Part shown: positions 34,091-42,231 of the stretch, in pieces | Layout of the letters: every line of letters begins with the position of its first letter | How positions within the stretch are numbered: the stretch's first letter is position 1 | Assembly: GCF_020193655.1 (NCBI RefSeq) | Contig: NZ_JADYVE010000018.1 | Span: 24,347 to 88,346, forward strand | Direction of reading: 5' to 3' | DNA: 64,000 bases | From: Ensifer sp. IC3342 | Lineage (GTDB): Bacteria > Pseudomonadota > Alphaproteobacteria > Rhizobiales > Rhizobiaceae | Program-made: the position numbers and the translations under genes | The notes under the pieces: model-generated | Database searches by the model: none | Seen by the model: the letters and a program-made list of their open reading frames with translations, nothing else | Told to the model about the DNA's origin: nothing

Positions 34091-34462
34091 ATGAAGCGGG
34101 AGCGGGCGGCCGCGGTTCTCTCGCGTGCGAAGGGCCTCGCAGCCGAAATCCGGTGGTTCCTCGGTATTTCGCTTTCCGCGACCCTCCTGTTTCCCGAAAG
34201 TGCCGCTCCTGCGGACGTCAGCCAAGGCGCGCAGATCGCCGCGACCTGCGCGTCCTGTCACGACCAAACTGGCGGCGGGCAGGCCATCCCGCCGATTGCG
34301 GCACTGGACGAACAGGCTATCGTGAAAGCCATGCTCGCCTTTCGAGCAAGTGAAAGCCCCAGCCTTGTAATGCATGCGGTCGCATTGTCGCTCAGTGACG
34401 ACGAGGTGGCCGCAACAGCGCGCTTTCTCGCTGACAGAGCCAACGCCGGGAGGCAGCCGTGA
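34091..34462 (+). CDS. Monoheme cytochrome c (FccA/SoxE-like)
   Basis: 123 residues: N-terminal hydrophobic export segment (FLGISLSATLLF, then SAAPADVSQG), one heme motif CASCH near residues 53-57, and a probable Met ligand near VMHAVA, ending LSDDEVAATARFLADRA. The class I cytochrome shape matches the heme subunit of flavocytochrome c sulfide dehydrogenase, and its gene overlaps the flavoprotein gene by four bases. It would take electrons from FccB. Confidence 0.82.
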   Translation: MKRERAAAVLSRAKGLAAEIRWFLGISLSATLLFPESAAPADVSQGAQIAATCASCHDQTGGGQAIPPIAALDEQAIVKAMLAFRASESPSLVMHAVALSLSDDEVAATARFLADRANAGRQP

Positions 34463-35733
34463 CGGATTGGACGCGTCGCCAGATCGGCGGCCTCGCCGGA
34501 GGAGCGCTGCTGGCAGTGGCTGCACCACACATTGTTCGCGGTCAGGGACGGGCTAAGGTTGTAGTGATCGGCGGCGGCATCGGCGGCGCAACGGTTGCCC
34601 GATACCTCGGCGACATGAAGTCAATTGACGTCATACTGATCGAACCGAACTCCACCCACGTCACCTGCTTCTTCAGCAATCTCTACCTTGCCGGTCTTCG
34701 CTCGCTCGCCTCCCTGACTTTCGGCCTGGAGACGCTGGCCGAAGGCCACGGCATAACAATCATCCGCGACAGAGCGGTGGCGATCGACCCCGCAGGAAGG
34801 GCTGTCGAACTTCGCGGCGGCACAAGGCTCTCCTATGACCGCCTCGTCGTCGCCCCGGGGATCGCTTTCAAGTTCGGCGAGATCGAGGGCTATGATGAGG
34901 CAGCGGCAAAGATCATGCCGCATGCCTGGATTGCCGGACCCCAGAGTGAACTGCTGCGCCGGCAACTCGAAAGCATGGACGACGGCGGTGTGTTCGTTAT
35001 CGCTGCGCCTCCGAACCCGTTCCGTTGTCCGCCGGCCCCGTATGAGCGAGCCTCGCTGGCCGCTTATTATTTCAAGCAGTTCAAACCGAAATCGAAAATA
35101 CTCATTCTCGACGCGAAGGATAAGTTTTCGGGTCAGGAACTGTTCCAGGATGCGTGGTCGCGTCACTATCCGGGCATGATTGAATGGCTACCGTCTCAGT
35201 TCACCGGGGCCATCAAAGCCGTAGATGTCGCGGCGCGATCGGTGGTGACAGAAGGCGAGACGTTCAGGGCGGCGGTCGCCAATATTATTCCGGCCCAGAA
35301 GGCGGGGCTCATCGGCGAGAAGGCAGGTCTCACTGACGCATCCGGCTGGTGCCCGGTCGATCCTGTGACGTTCGAGTCGACGTTGCAGCCCGGCATCCAT
35401 GTCGTTGGCGACTCAATTATCGGCGGCGACATGCCGAAGTCTGCCTTCTCTGCCAACAGCCAGGCCAAAGCATGCGCTTTTGCCATTGCGGCTTCCCTCA
35501 CGGGCTCGCCTCAGTTTCCGCCGCACCTGTTCAACTCGTGCTACACGTTTCTAGCGCCCGACGACGCTTTCACCAATGCTCTCACCTTCGCACCCGAGGG
35601 CGGAAGAATAAAAACCGTCAAAATGTTCATCAGCAAGGTGGGCGAGAGCGCTGAGGTCCGCCGCCGCACCGCCCATCACGCCGTGGGCTGGTATTCCGCC
35701 TTCACTGCGGACGTGTTCGGCGGAGGCTCCTGA
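34459..35733 (+). CDS. Flavocytochrome c sulfide dehydrogenase flavoprotein (FccB/SoxF-like)
   Basis: 424 residues starting with GTG 34459 (overlap with the cytochrome stop). A Tat signal is visible (WTRRQIGGLAGGALLAVAAP). FAD is bound through VVIGGGIGGATVARYL. Cysteines in STHVTCFFSNLYL and PFRCPPAPYERASL occupy FccB positions linked to the flavin and redox disulfide. The C-terminal FCSD flavin-binding domain ends WYSAFTADVFGGGS. It oxidises sulfide or SoxY-bound sulfur and passes electrons to the adjacent cytochrome in the periplasm. Confidence 0.88.
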   Translation: MTDWTRRQIGGLAGGALLAVAAPHIVRGQGRAKVVVIGGGIGGATVARYLGDMKSIDVILIEPNSTHVTCFFSNLYLAGLRSLASLTFGLETLAEGHGITIIRDRAVAIDPAGRAVELRGGTRLSYDRLVVAPGIAFKFGEIEGYDEAAAKIMPHAWIAGPQSELLRRQLESMDDGGVFVIAAPPNPFRCPPAPYERASLAAYYFKQFKPKSKILILDAKDKFSGQELFQDAWSRHYPGMIEWLPSQFTGAIKAVDVAARSVVTEGETFRAAVANIIPAQKAGLIGEKAGLTDASGWCPVDPVTFESTLQPGIHVVGDSIIGGDMPKSAFSANSQAKACAFAIAASLTGSPQFPPHLFNSCYTFLAPDDAFTNALTFAPEGGRIKTVKMFISKVGESAEVRRRTAHHAVGWYSAFTADVFGGGS

Positions 35734-35775
35734 AGGAATACCTGAACCTGCCGACCAGCGATCTCTGATGGATCC

Positions 35776-35981
35776 GGGTCTGGCAGGCGCTGGAGCCGCA
35801 TCGAATTCATAACGACGAGAACGTTCGATCCGGCATGAGGGCCGCCGCGAAAATCGGGCTTCAGAAATCCGAGGGCCGCGCCGGTCAATGCGATGAGATT
35901 GTAGCCAAAGGCGCAGAGGAGATTGGCGAGAACGGTCCGGCGAACCGCGCGGGCCATGTCGACGACCCAAGGCAACATCCG
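35776..35981 (-). pseudogene. C-terminal remnant of a FixI-type copper ATPase
   Basis: The minus strand reads MLPWVVDMARAVRRTVLANL, then AFGYNLIALTGAALGFL and NVLVVMNSMRLQRLPDPDP. This matches the last membrane segments of the intact FixI gene at 46783-48969 (MLPWIVDVARAVRRTILTNL) closely but not identically. All catalytic domains are missing. It follows the SoxA-like cytochrome gene on the same strand, mirroring the order cytochrome-cco-fixI implied at 42 kb. Confidence 0.85.
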
Positions 35982-36069
35982 AAGCCGCCGTCAACATGCC
36001 TCCTCTTCCTCGCGCCAGTTCGGGTCCACGCAAGGATGCCCGTAGCCGCTCGTCCGGACAGCGGCCGCC

Positions 36070-36540
36070 TTAAAACTTGCCCGGCTGCAGCACCGAACCG
36101 GTGTTGGACCACGTGATGTATGCTTCGAGCGCCTTCATTGCCTCGGATTCCGGATCGATCTTCACACCCTGGTTCGGCTTCTCGATGCACCAGTTGATCA
36201 TGTCGCGGAGGGTCGCGAACTTGGCGATCTGCGCCTGGAACTTCGGGAAGGATTGGGGGTGTGTGTCGGACGCCATGGGATGACACATCGCGCAGGCCAT
36301 GCCAGTTTTGGAGAGGTCGTCGGCAACGCCTAGCTGCTCGGCCATTTTCTGGTCCCCATGGAAGAGAAGGTCACCCTTCCTGACCTCTTCCATGAACACT
36401 TCCTGATAAGCCTTCAATTGCTCCGGCTTTACCGGATCTTTATGGGCGCTGGTCGGTCCCGCGAAAACGGCGGCAATGGCAATTCCCCCAATCAAGGGGA
36501 AGCGCCGCAGTGAACAGCGGATTTTCGAATGGGTTGTCAT
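36070..36540 (-). CDS. SoxA-like monoheme cytochrome c
   Basis: 156 residues from the ATG at 36540 (GGAGGAAGGGTC upstream; the stop of the metallophosphoesterase gene lies 14 bases before). The signal peptide ends near residue 32 (AGPTSA-HKD). One heme motif, CAMCH, is at 83-87. The C-terminal pattern (FPKFQAQIAKFATLRDMINW, then C118, and AYITWSNTGS) resembles the SoxA heme domain, in which a cysteine replaces methionine as distal ligand. A decayed copy of its tail lies at 42019-42141 before ccoN. It is probably part of the periplasmic sulfur-oxidation module. Confidence 0.75.
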   Translation of the reverse strand: MTTHSKIRCSLRRFPLIGGIAIAAVFAGPTSAHKDPVKPEQLKAYQEVFMEEVRKGDLLFHGDQKMAEQLGVADDLSKTGMACAMCHPMASDTHPQSFPKFQAQIAKFATLRDMINWCIEKPNQGVKIDPESEAMKALEAYITWSNTGSVLQPGKF

Positions 36541-36553
36541 GACCCTTCCTCCG

Positions 36554-37693
36554 CTAACGATATGGCCACATGTTGTCGGCGATCCTTGGGCGAATAACCT
36601 CCGAAACATGCTTGTCATGGTCTTCCGGGGACTGCACGAAGACTTCCTTGCGCCCCCACATGATATATTCCGTTTCCAACTGGTCGTTGGCCGCCACATC
36701 GATCTTGCTCCAGCCGACTCCATCATAGGGATCGCCGGGGTCGACACGGATCATCGGCTTGGTGAGCTTCGGCAAACCTTCCGGGGCATAGGGCCACGGC
36801 CAGGACGTTGCCAACATCCCAATCGAACGCAACGTCCCGATCTCGTTGTAGAGGACCTGGTGCACGTGACCGTGAATGTTCGTGACCTTGGCATACGGTT
36901 TCAGCACCTCATGGACTTCGCGCCAGTCACGCACCCAGAAATTCCACGGCGGATAGTACTCGTAGAGCGGGTTATGGCTGAAAATGACGACGGGGCGCTG
37001 CTTGTCCCAATCGGCGAGGGTCTTTTCCATCCAGTCGAGCTGATCCCGGCCGACGCCCGCCCATGGTCCGGCGACGGTGCCGTCGAGTGTGGCCATATGG
37101 CCCATGCGCTCCTCGGGCGTCATGTTCTTGGCCGTCCAATAGTCCGGTCCGCGGCTGACGGTGTCGAGGCCAATGAAACGCACACCCTTATGGTCGAAGG
37201 TCCAGTTGGGCTGGCCAAACAGCTCGCCCCATTTCTTGCCCATGTCGAGGTACCAATCGTGCTCGCCGGGGATGTAATGTTGCGGGATCTTGATCTCCTT
37301 CAGCAGGTCGACGCCGAGTTCCAACTCCTCGATCTTTCCAAGTTGGGCCAGGTCACCACCGAAAATCAGGAAATCGGCCGGCGGATCCATCGCCTGGACT
37401 TCTTGGGCCGCACGCACCACCTTGTCTACGAAGCGTGTGTTCAGGGATCTTGGATAGAGATGGGTGTCGGAGATCCAGGCAAACTTGAAGGGAGTCTCGG
37501 CCGCGTGAGCAATATCGAGCGTGTTGAGCAGCGGCCACCAGGCGAAGGCCTGGCCGACAGTTGCCGCGCCGAATATCAGGGATCCGTGAATAAAGGTGCG
37601 GCGGGTAATTTTCAGTGAGTCGTCGGGCCGAACCCCTTCGGGTTGCAGTACCGAATGCATTTCGCGACGTATGCGATCAAGCTCGTCGGACAT
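36554..37693 (-). CDS. Tat-exported calcineurin-like metallophosphoesterase
   Basis: 379 residues from ATG 37693 with AGGAGG upstream. A twin-arginine signal (ITRRTFIHGSLIFGAATVG) is at ~28-50. All metal-binding motifs of the PF00149 fold are present: SDTHLY (Asp 76, His 78), GGDLAQ (Asp 114), GEHDW (His 145), FSHNP and GHVHQ. It is co-transcribed with the SoxA-like cytochrome. SoxB, the hydrolase of the Sox cycle, is also an exported two-metal enzyme of the metallophosphoesterase superfamily but is longer (5'-nucleotidase type). This shorter enzyme could take an analogous role here (inference). Confidence 0.82.
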   Translation of the reverse strand: MSDELDRIRREMHSVLQPEGVRPDDSLKITRRTFIHGSLIFGAATVGQAFAWWPLLNTLDIAHAAETPFKFAWISDTHLYPRSLNTRFVDKVVRAAQEVQAMDPPADFLIFGGDLAQLGKIEELELGVDLLKEIKIPQHYIPGEHDWYLDMGKKWGELFGQPNWTFDHKGVRFIGLDTVSRGPDYWTAKNMTPEERMGHMATLDGTVAGPWAGVGRDQLDWMEKTLADWDKQRPVVIFSHNPLYEYYPPWNFWVRDWREVHEVLKPYAKVTNIHGHVHQVLYNEIGTLRSIGMLATSWPWPYAPEGLPKLTKPMIRVDPGDPYDGVGWSKIDVAANDQLETEYIMWGRKEVFVQSPEDHDKHVSEVIRPRIADNMWPYR

Positions 37694-37816
37694 GACGAAT
37701 CCTCCTCTCAGGCCGAAAAGAAGAACTCGGCCCCACAGAGGCAGACATGGCATATAAGCCAGTCAGTGCTTTTCTTGTTCTTTACTTTACTTTGTTACGC
37801 CGACACGTTACTCGTG

Positions 37817-38536
37817 CTACTTCTTCTTAAGCTCGATATCGAACTTGGTAGCTTTACCGCCCTCGACTTTGACGGGCATTTCCGTGGGTCCGATAAAGGG
37901 CTGCACTGCCACGAGCTTGTAGTCGCCCGGCGGAATGTCAGTGATGGAAAACTTGCCGTCAGCGCCGGTAACCGCGTAGTAGGGATTGTCCACCACGTAA
38001 ATCCAGCCTTCCATCCAGCCATGCGCGTCGCAGTCGATGCGCACCGTGCCCGGCCGCGGCAATTCAACCGGTATGCGCTGACCTTTGTTCGGCAGGGCCA
38101 GGTTAAAGGCGGTGCGCTTGCCGTAGTAGCCGTGCGTGTTGTGAAGCATCGGGTCCGAGTTGATTACGTCAAGCGGGCCTGCGGCGATCACCTGCACTTG
38201 GGGTTCGAAGCGGCATTTCAGGTTGTTCAGCTCGGGTGTCTTGCCGGGTGCGGGCCATTCCTTTCCCGACGCGACGTCGACCAGATATACAACCGCGCTT
38301 TCGACCGCCTGATCGGCGCCAACGCGGATTAGCGGTTCATCCCGCGGTTGCCCGCAAACCTCAATATCCTTTGTCGGGATGATCTTGGTGGTCGGGACGT
38401 CGCCGCGATAGACGATGACGCCTTCAATGGACCCGCCTCCGGTTACGGCGCTTACCTCATAGGCTAGAGCCGGCGGTGCGATCATCATAACCGCAGCAGT
38501 CCCAAGAAACTTAGAGAAGAAGCGGCGCTTTGTCAC
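37817..38536 (-). CDS. Exported cupredoxin-like protein with carboxypeptidase-regulatory domain
   Basis: 239 residues from GTG 38536 (GGGAGG upstream). The signal peptide ends near residue 25 (PPALA-YEV). The first part (GGSIEGVIVYRGDVPTTKII) and the His/Cys/His/Met set (HNTHGYYGKR; then CDAHGWMEGWIYV) resemble a type 1 copper site. The C-terminal ADGKFSITDIPPGDYKLVAV is a carboxypeptidase-regulatory beta domain. It is likely a periplasmic electron carrier or copper protein. It is divergent from the SCO gene with an iron-box-like palindrome between them, and 123 bases from the metallophosphoesterase start. Confidence 0.72.
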   Translation of the reverse strand: MTKRRFFSKFLGTAAVMMIAPPALAYEVSAVTGGGSIEGVIVYRGDVPTTKIIPTKDIEVCGQPRDEPLIRVGADQAVESAVVYLVDVASGKEWPAPGKTPELNNLKCRFEPQVQVIAAGPLDVINSDPMLHNTHGYYGKRTAFNLALPNKGQRIPVELPRPGTVRIDCDAHGWMEGWIYVVDNPYYAVTGADGKFSITDIPPGDYKLVAVQPFIGPTEMPVKVEGGKATKFDIELKKK

Positions 38537-38576
38537 AGCAAGCCTCCCTCGCCTTGAAGGAAACGTTGTATTCTCA

Positions 38577-38593
38577 TTCAGAATGATTCTAAT
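38577..38593. promoter_or_regulatory. Iron-control-type palindrome between divergent copper/electron-transfer genes
   Basis: TTCAGAAT-G-ATTCTAAT has arms matching at six of eight positions, resembling the rhizobial ICE box bound by Irr. An overlapping perfect TCATTC-A-GAATGA palindrome starts four bases earlier. It lies 41 bases before the GTG of the cupredoxin-like gene, which makes operator function plausible. Confidence 0.4.
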
Positions 38594-38798
38594 ATCAAGG
38601 CGGAAATCGCGTTTTTGGCAGGGCTGGCGACGAATATAGATAGACGCCAGCGGGAAACACCCGGCCGCGTCATATCTCTTCGTATCCATTGCAAGGCTGA
38701 GCTATCGGAGCAGTTCTTCGGCCTCGCCAGGCATCCGGTTCGCATCGCCGCTGAGAGCGTGCAGCGAAGGATGTTGGCCCGCGATGAGGAGGCACGAC

Positions 38799-39407
38799 AT
38801 GGAGAGGCGGAACGATCTGCTTTGGGCTTCGACTTGCAGACGCGCGGTTCTCCATGGATTGATTTCGGCTGCGGTATTCGTAAGCACCGTGCCTGGATTC
38901 GCAGCGTCTCCGGTCACCGTGGGCGGACCGTTCAGTCTCATCGAACCGGTTGGCGCCGTGGTGACTGACGCGAAGTTCCGCGGCAGATGGATGCTGGTAT
39001 TCTTCGGTTACACCTCCTGTCCGAGTCTTTGTCCAACGACGCTGAGCGAGATTGCCATCGCTCTCGACAGGCTTAGCCCCGAGGCAGCGAAGGTGCAGCC
39101 AATCTTCATCACAGTCGATCCCGAACGCGATACGCCTGCTGTTATGGGGCAATATACCGGCGCCATCGACCGGCGGGTTCTGGGATTGAGCGGAAGCGGG
39201 GAGCAGATCGCCGCGGTGGCGCAGATGTATGGCGCTTACAGCAGCCGCCATCTGCTGGGAACAGGCGCCGACTATATCGTCGACCACAGCACTTACGTCT
39301 ACGTCATGGACCCTCAGGGCAAGTTCGTTCGCGGCTTGCGAGCCGGTATGTCCGCCGATTCCATGGCCGATATGCTGCGGCAAGTGATGACGAAGCATCG
39401 TGAGTGA
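38799..39407 (+). CDS. SCO1/SenC-family copper chaperone
   Basis: 202 residues from ATG 38799 (GAGGAGGCACGAC upstream). The N-terminal membrane/signal segment (HGLISAAVFVSTVPGFAA) is followed by the thioredoxin-like SCO domain with CPSLC at 74-78, ITVDPERDTP, and the ligand His in DHSTYVYVMDP. SCO proteins deliver copper to cytochrome oxidases in the periplasm. It stands between the sulfur genes and the cbb3-oxidase block and may serve either the oxidase CuB site or the cupredoxin-like protein encoded divergently. Confidence 0.87.
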   Translation: MERRNDLLWASTCRRAVLHGLISAAVFVSTVPGFAASPVTVGGPFSLIEPVGAVVTDAKFRGRWMLVFFGYTSCPSLCPTTLSEIAIALDRLSPEAAKVQPIFITVDPERDTPAVMGQYTGAIDRRVLGLSGSGEQIAAVAQMYGAYSSRHLLGTGADYIVDHSTYVYVMDPQGKFVRGLRAGMSADSMADMLRQVMTKHRE

Positions 39408-39465
39408 ATGGCCGAACGGTTGCAACTCGGAGACAAGGAGGCCATGTCTGAACGCTTGTCTCGTG

Positions 39466-39821
39466 ACAGCTCGATACGATCGCTTCTTCGCCGACGCGAC
39501 GGCCCATCTCCATGCCGAGCACCGGTATCGAGGCTGCCCGTCATGGCCAGTGGCAGTCACATCGTTCCCGTGCGGGTCGGTGATGCCGCGAAGTGCAAGG
39601 CGGCGAGCGACATGTTGCTCGCCGAGCATCGCATCTACATCCGGACGATCAACTATCCTACCGTGGCGAGGGGAACCGAGCGGCTGTGCATCACGCCTTC
39701 TCCGTGCCATGACGACATCATGATCAGTCAACTTGTGGCCGCGCTCAGCGAGGTTTGGGATGAACTCGGGTTGCCACGCGAAAGTGCCGCCCCTGCGGCG
39801 GAAAGAAGAGACATCGCGTAA
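39466..39821 (+). pseudogene. hemA: 5-aminolevulinate synthase (hemA) remnant with internal deletion
   Basis: One frame (39466-~39530) reads ARYDRFFADATAHLHAEHRY, the N-terminus of alphaproteobacterial ALA synthase. A second frame then reads SHIVPVRVGDAAKCKAASDM, then IYIRTINYPTVARGTERL and ITPSPCHDD to 39821, the C-terminus. About 290 codons, including the PLP lysine region, are missing. It is non-functional but informative: a hemA copy once stood between SCO and groEL. Confidence 0.82.
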
Positions 39822-39909
39822 GCCCCTAAAGAACCGCGCCAATTGAAAAGCGCTATTTGCGTCCTTTGGCCATCCGCTCAGATGCACGACGCAAGAAAGG
39901 GAGGGAGAC

Positions 39910-41550
39910 ATGACAGCCAAAGAGATCAGGCTCGCTTTCCGGGCGCGCGACAGCATGCTGCATGGCATCGACACGCTTGCGCGTGCTGTCGGCGTAACGC
40001 TTGGGCCGCGCGGTCGAAACGTAGCCATCAACCGCTCCTTTGGCACGAAAATCACGAAGGACGGCGTGACGGTCGCGAGGGAAATCGAACTCGAGGACAG
40101 GTTCGAGGACATGGGCGTTCAGTTGCTCAGACAGGTCGCCATCAAAACCTCCTATCAGGCGGGCGATGGAACGACGACAGCGGTGGTCCTCGCCGACGCA
40201 ATCCTCAGGGGCGGTGTACGGGCGGTCACTGCTGGCATGAACCCGATGGACCTGAAGCGCGGGATTGATCGTGCGGTCGAGGCGGTCGTCGCGGAGTTAA
40301 AACAGAATGCAAGAGCTGTCGCTTCAAACGTCGAGATCACGCAGGTCGCGACGATTTCGGCCAACGGAGATCGGGAGATCGGCCGCATCATCGCCGAGGC
40401 GGTGGCGAAGGTCGGCAACAACGGCGTGATCATGATCGAGGAAGGGAGATCGCTCGAAACCGAAAGCGAAGTTATCACCGGCATTCAGTTCGACCGCAGC
40501 TACATCTCTCCCTATTTCGTCACCAATCGAGACAAAATGCGGGTGGACATGGAAGAGGCACTTATCCTCGTTTGCGAGAGGAAGCTGTCAAGCCTTAGCG
40601 AAATTTTGCCGCTTTTGGAGAAGGTGGTACAGGCTGACAAGCCGCTTCTCATCATCGCCGAGGACATCGAGGCTGAAGTCAGGGCGGCGCTTGTTATCAA
40701 CAGGCTCCGCGGCGGCCTCAAAGTGGCTGCTGTCAAGGCGCCGGCCTATGGCGAGCTCCGCAAGGCGATCATGCAGGACATTGCACTGCTCACCGGTGGA
40801 ACGGTTATCTCGGAGGATCTAGGCCTTAAGCTCGAGAGCATATCACTCGACCATCTCGGTCGTGCCCGGAAGATTAGGGTAGACAAACAAAATACCACGA
40901 TCGCGGAAGGAGGCGGGTCAAGCATGGAAATCGCTGCGCGGATCGCCGCGATCAAGGCGCAGCTCGAACTAAGCACGTCCGACTTTGATCGCGAAAAACT
41001 TCAGGAGCGGCTGGCACGGCTCTCCGCCGGGATTGCCGTGGTCCGAGTCGGCGGCGCGACCGAATCGGCGATTAGGGAAAAGAAGGACCGTATTCGCAAC
41101 GCCATGCATGCCACCCGTGCCGCCGTAGAGGAGGGCATCCTGCCTGGCGGTGGCGTCGCACTGTTGCGCGCAAGCAAGGCGATCCGGACGTTGAAAGCCG
41201 CGAACCCCGATCAGCAGGCGGGCATTAACATCGTCAGGGAAGCCGTAACATGGCCGGCGAAGCAGATTGCGTCCAATGCGGGCGAGGACGGCTCGGTCAT
41301 CGCCGCTAGAATTCTCCAAAACGATGAGTACGGATGGGGCTACGATGCGCAAGCCGGAACGTTTCGCGATCTGTTGGTTGCCGGCATTGTCGACCCCACC
41401 AAGGTTGTGCGCACGGCCCTTCAGGGTGCCGCTTCAATGGCCGGTCTAATGATCATGACGGAGGCGATGGTGGCCGAGGTGCCCGGCCCGCCGCCGCCCG
41501 AGCTTCCCGGACACCACGATCACGAGGACAATCTCGACATTGATTTCTAG
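39910..41550 (+). CDS. groEL: GroEL-type chaperonin, orphan copy
   Basis: 546 residues with the full GroEL layout: TLGPRGRNVAINRSFG, KDGVTVAREIELED, the ATP-site motif GDGTTTAVVL (Asp ~86), GGLKVAAVKAPAYGELRKAI and EEGILPGGGVALLRA. GGGAGGGAGAC precedes the ATG. No groES adjoins it and no CIRCE element is seen. The C-terminus is not the usual GGM repeat but GPPPPELPGHHDHEDNLDID plus F, rich in His and Asp. It is divergent enough to be a specialised extra copy, perhaps serving the metalloprotein genes around it (inference). Confidence 0.9.
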   Translation: MTAKEIRLAFRARDSMLHGIDTLARAVGVTLGPRGRNVAINRSFGTKITKDGVTVAREIELEDRFEDMGVQLLRQVAIKTSYQAGDGTTTAVVLADAILRGGVRAVTAGMNPMDLKRGIDRAVEAVVAELKQNARAVASNVEITQVATISANGDREIGRIIAEAVAKVGNNGVIMIEEGRSLETESEVITGIQFDRSYISPYFVTNRDKMRVDMEEALILVCERKLSSLSEILPLLEKVVQADKPLLIIAEDIEAEVRAALVINRLRGGLKVAAVKAPAYGELRKAIMQDIALLTGGTVISEDLGLKLESISLDHLGRARKIRVDKQNTTIAEGGGSSMEIAARIAAIKAQLELSTSDFDREKLQERLARLSAGIAVVRVGGATESAIREKKDRIRNAMHATRAAVEEGILPGGGVALLRASKAIRTLKAANPDQQAGINIVREAVTWPAKQIASNAGEDGSVIAARILQNDEYGWGYDAQAGTFRDLLVAGIVDPTKVVRTALQGAASMAGLMIMTEAMVAEVPGPPPPELPGHHDHEDNLDIDF

Positions 41551-41618
41551 CTCATTCCGCCGGTTTGCAAGAGAATTATGTCGAAGCGCGATGCGCGCGG
41601 AGCCCGCTCGCATCGTAC

Positions 41619-41861
41619 TCACGACCCGCGTTCAGGAAGGTCAAAGTTGAGCTGCAACATTCGTGCAATGTTCATCAGAATGGTCTCGCAGACCTTATCT
41701 TGATTAGGATCCAGATATTTGACAGTCCAGTTCGCCCCGTTCTCCTTGGTTTCGAGCCGCTGAATCACAAAATCGGTGACGTGCCCGCATCCCGGTTCCT
41801 TATGAAGATCCGCGAGGATCAATTCCTTAAGCTCCGAAGCTTCCTTTGTATGTCTTTGCAT
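41619..41861 (-). CDS. Small hypothetical protein
   Basis: 80 residues from the ATG at 41861, with AAGGAGAGC upstream. It contains EASELKELILADLHKEPGCG, then VTDFVIQRLETKENGANWTV and CETILMNIARMLQLNFDLPE. It looks like a compact cytoplasmic alpha/beta protein with no signal or membrane segment. The family was not recognised. It is convergent with groEL. Confidence 0.6.
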   Translation of the reverse strand: MQRHTKEASELKELILADLHKEPGCGHVTDFVIQRLETKENGANWTVKYLDPNQDKVCETILMNIARMLQLNFDLPERGS

Positions 41862-42018
41862 GGCCGCTCTCCTTCCGGATGACAACTTGCGACGCGTCGA
41901 TCAACTGCATAATCGTGACCTCCGTCATGGCTAGACATGGTACTGTTTTAGCTCTATTTTTGAAAGTTGCCCCTCGTCCTCATGAAGGAGGTGGCTTCTA
42001 TGACGATGAGTGCGTTAC

Positions 42019-42141
42019 TGGTGCATCGAGAAGCCGAACCAGGGCGAGAAGATCGATCCCGAATCTGAGGCGATGAAGGCGCTCGAGGCGTACATCACCT
42101 GGTCGAACACCGGCTCGTTGTTGGTGCCAGGTAGATACTAG
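42019..42141 (+). pseudogene. Tail of a second SoxA-like cytochrome
   Basis: The plus strand reads WCIEKPNQGEKIDPESEAMK, then ALEAYITWSNTGSLLVPGRY and TAG at 42139-42141. This is nearly the same as the last 40 residues of the intact cytochrome at 36070-36540. The heme-binding part is absent. It lies 90 bases before ccoN. Confidence 0.85.
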
Positions 42142-42231
42142 TCTCGTCGATAGCCCGGGCACCGGCTTCAGGAGTGCGACGCGAGTTCTCGGGTTGAGCC
42201 TCGATGGCGGAAGGGTGGGGTTGAAGCAGTC

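Noticed and set aside
36476..37618. 380-codon plus-strand frame over the metallophosphoesterase
   Set aside because: Antisense to a protein with a complete set of metal motifs and a Tat signal.
36554..37693. Calling the metallophosphoesterase SoxB
   Set aside because: It is much shorter than SoxB and lacks a visible 5'-nucleotidase C-terminal domain. Only an analogous role is proposed.
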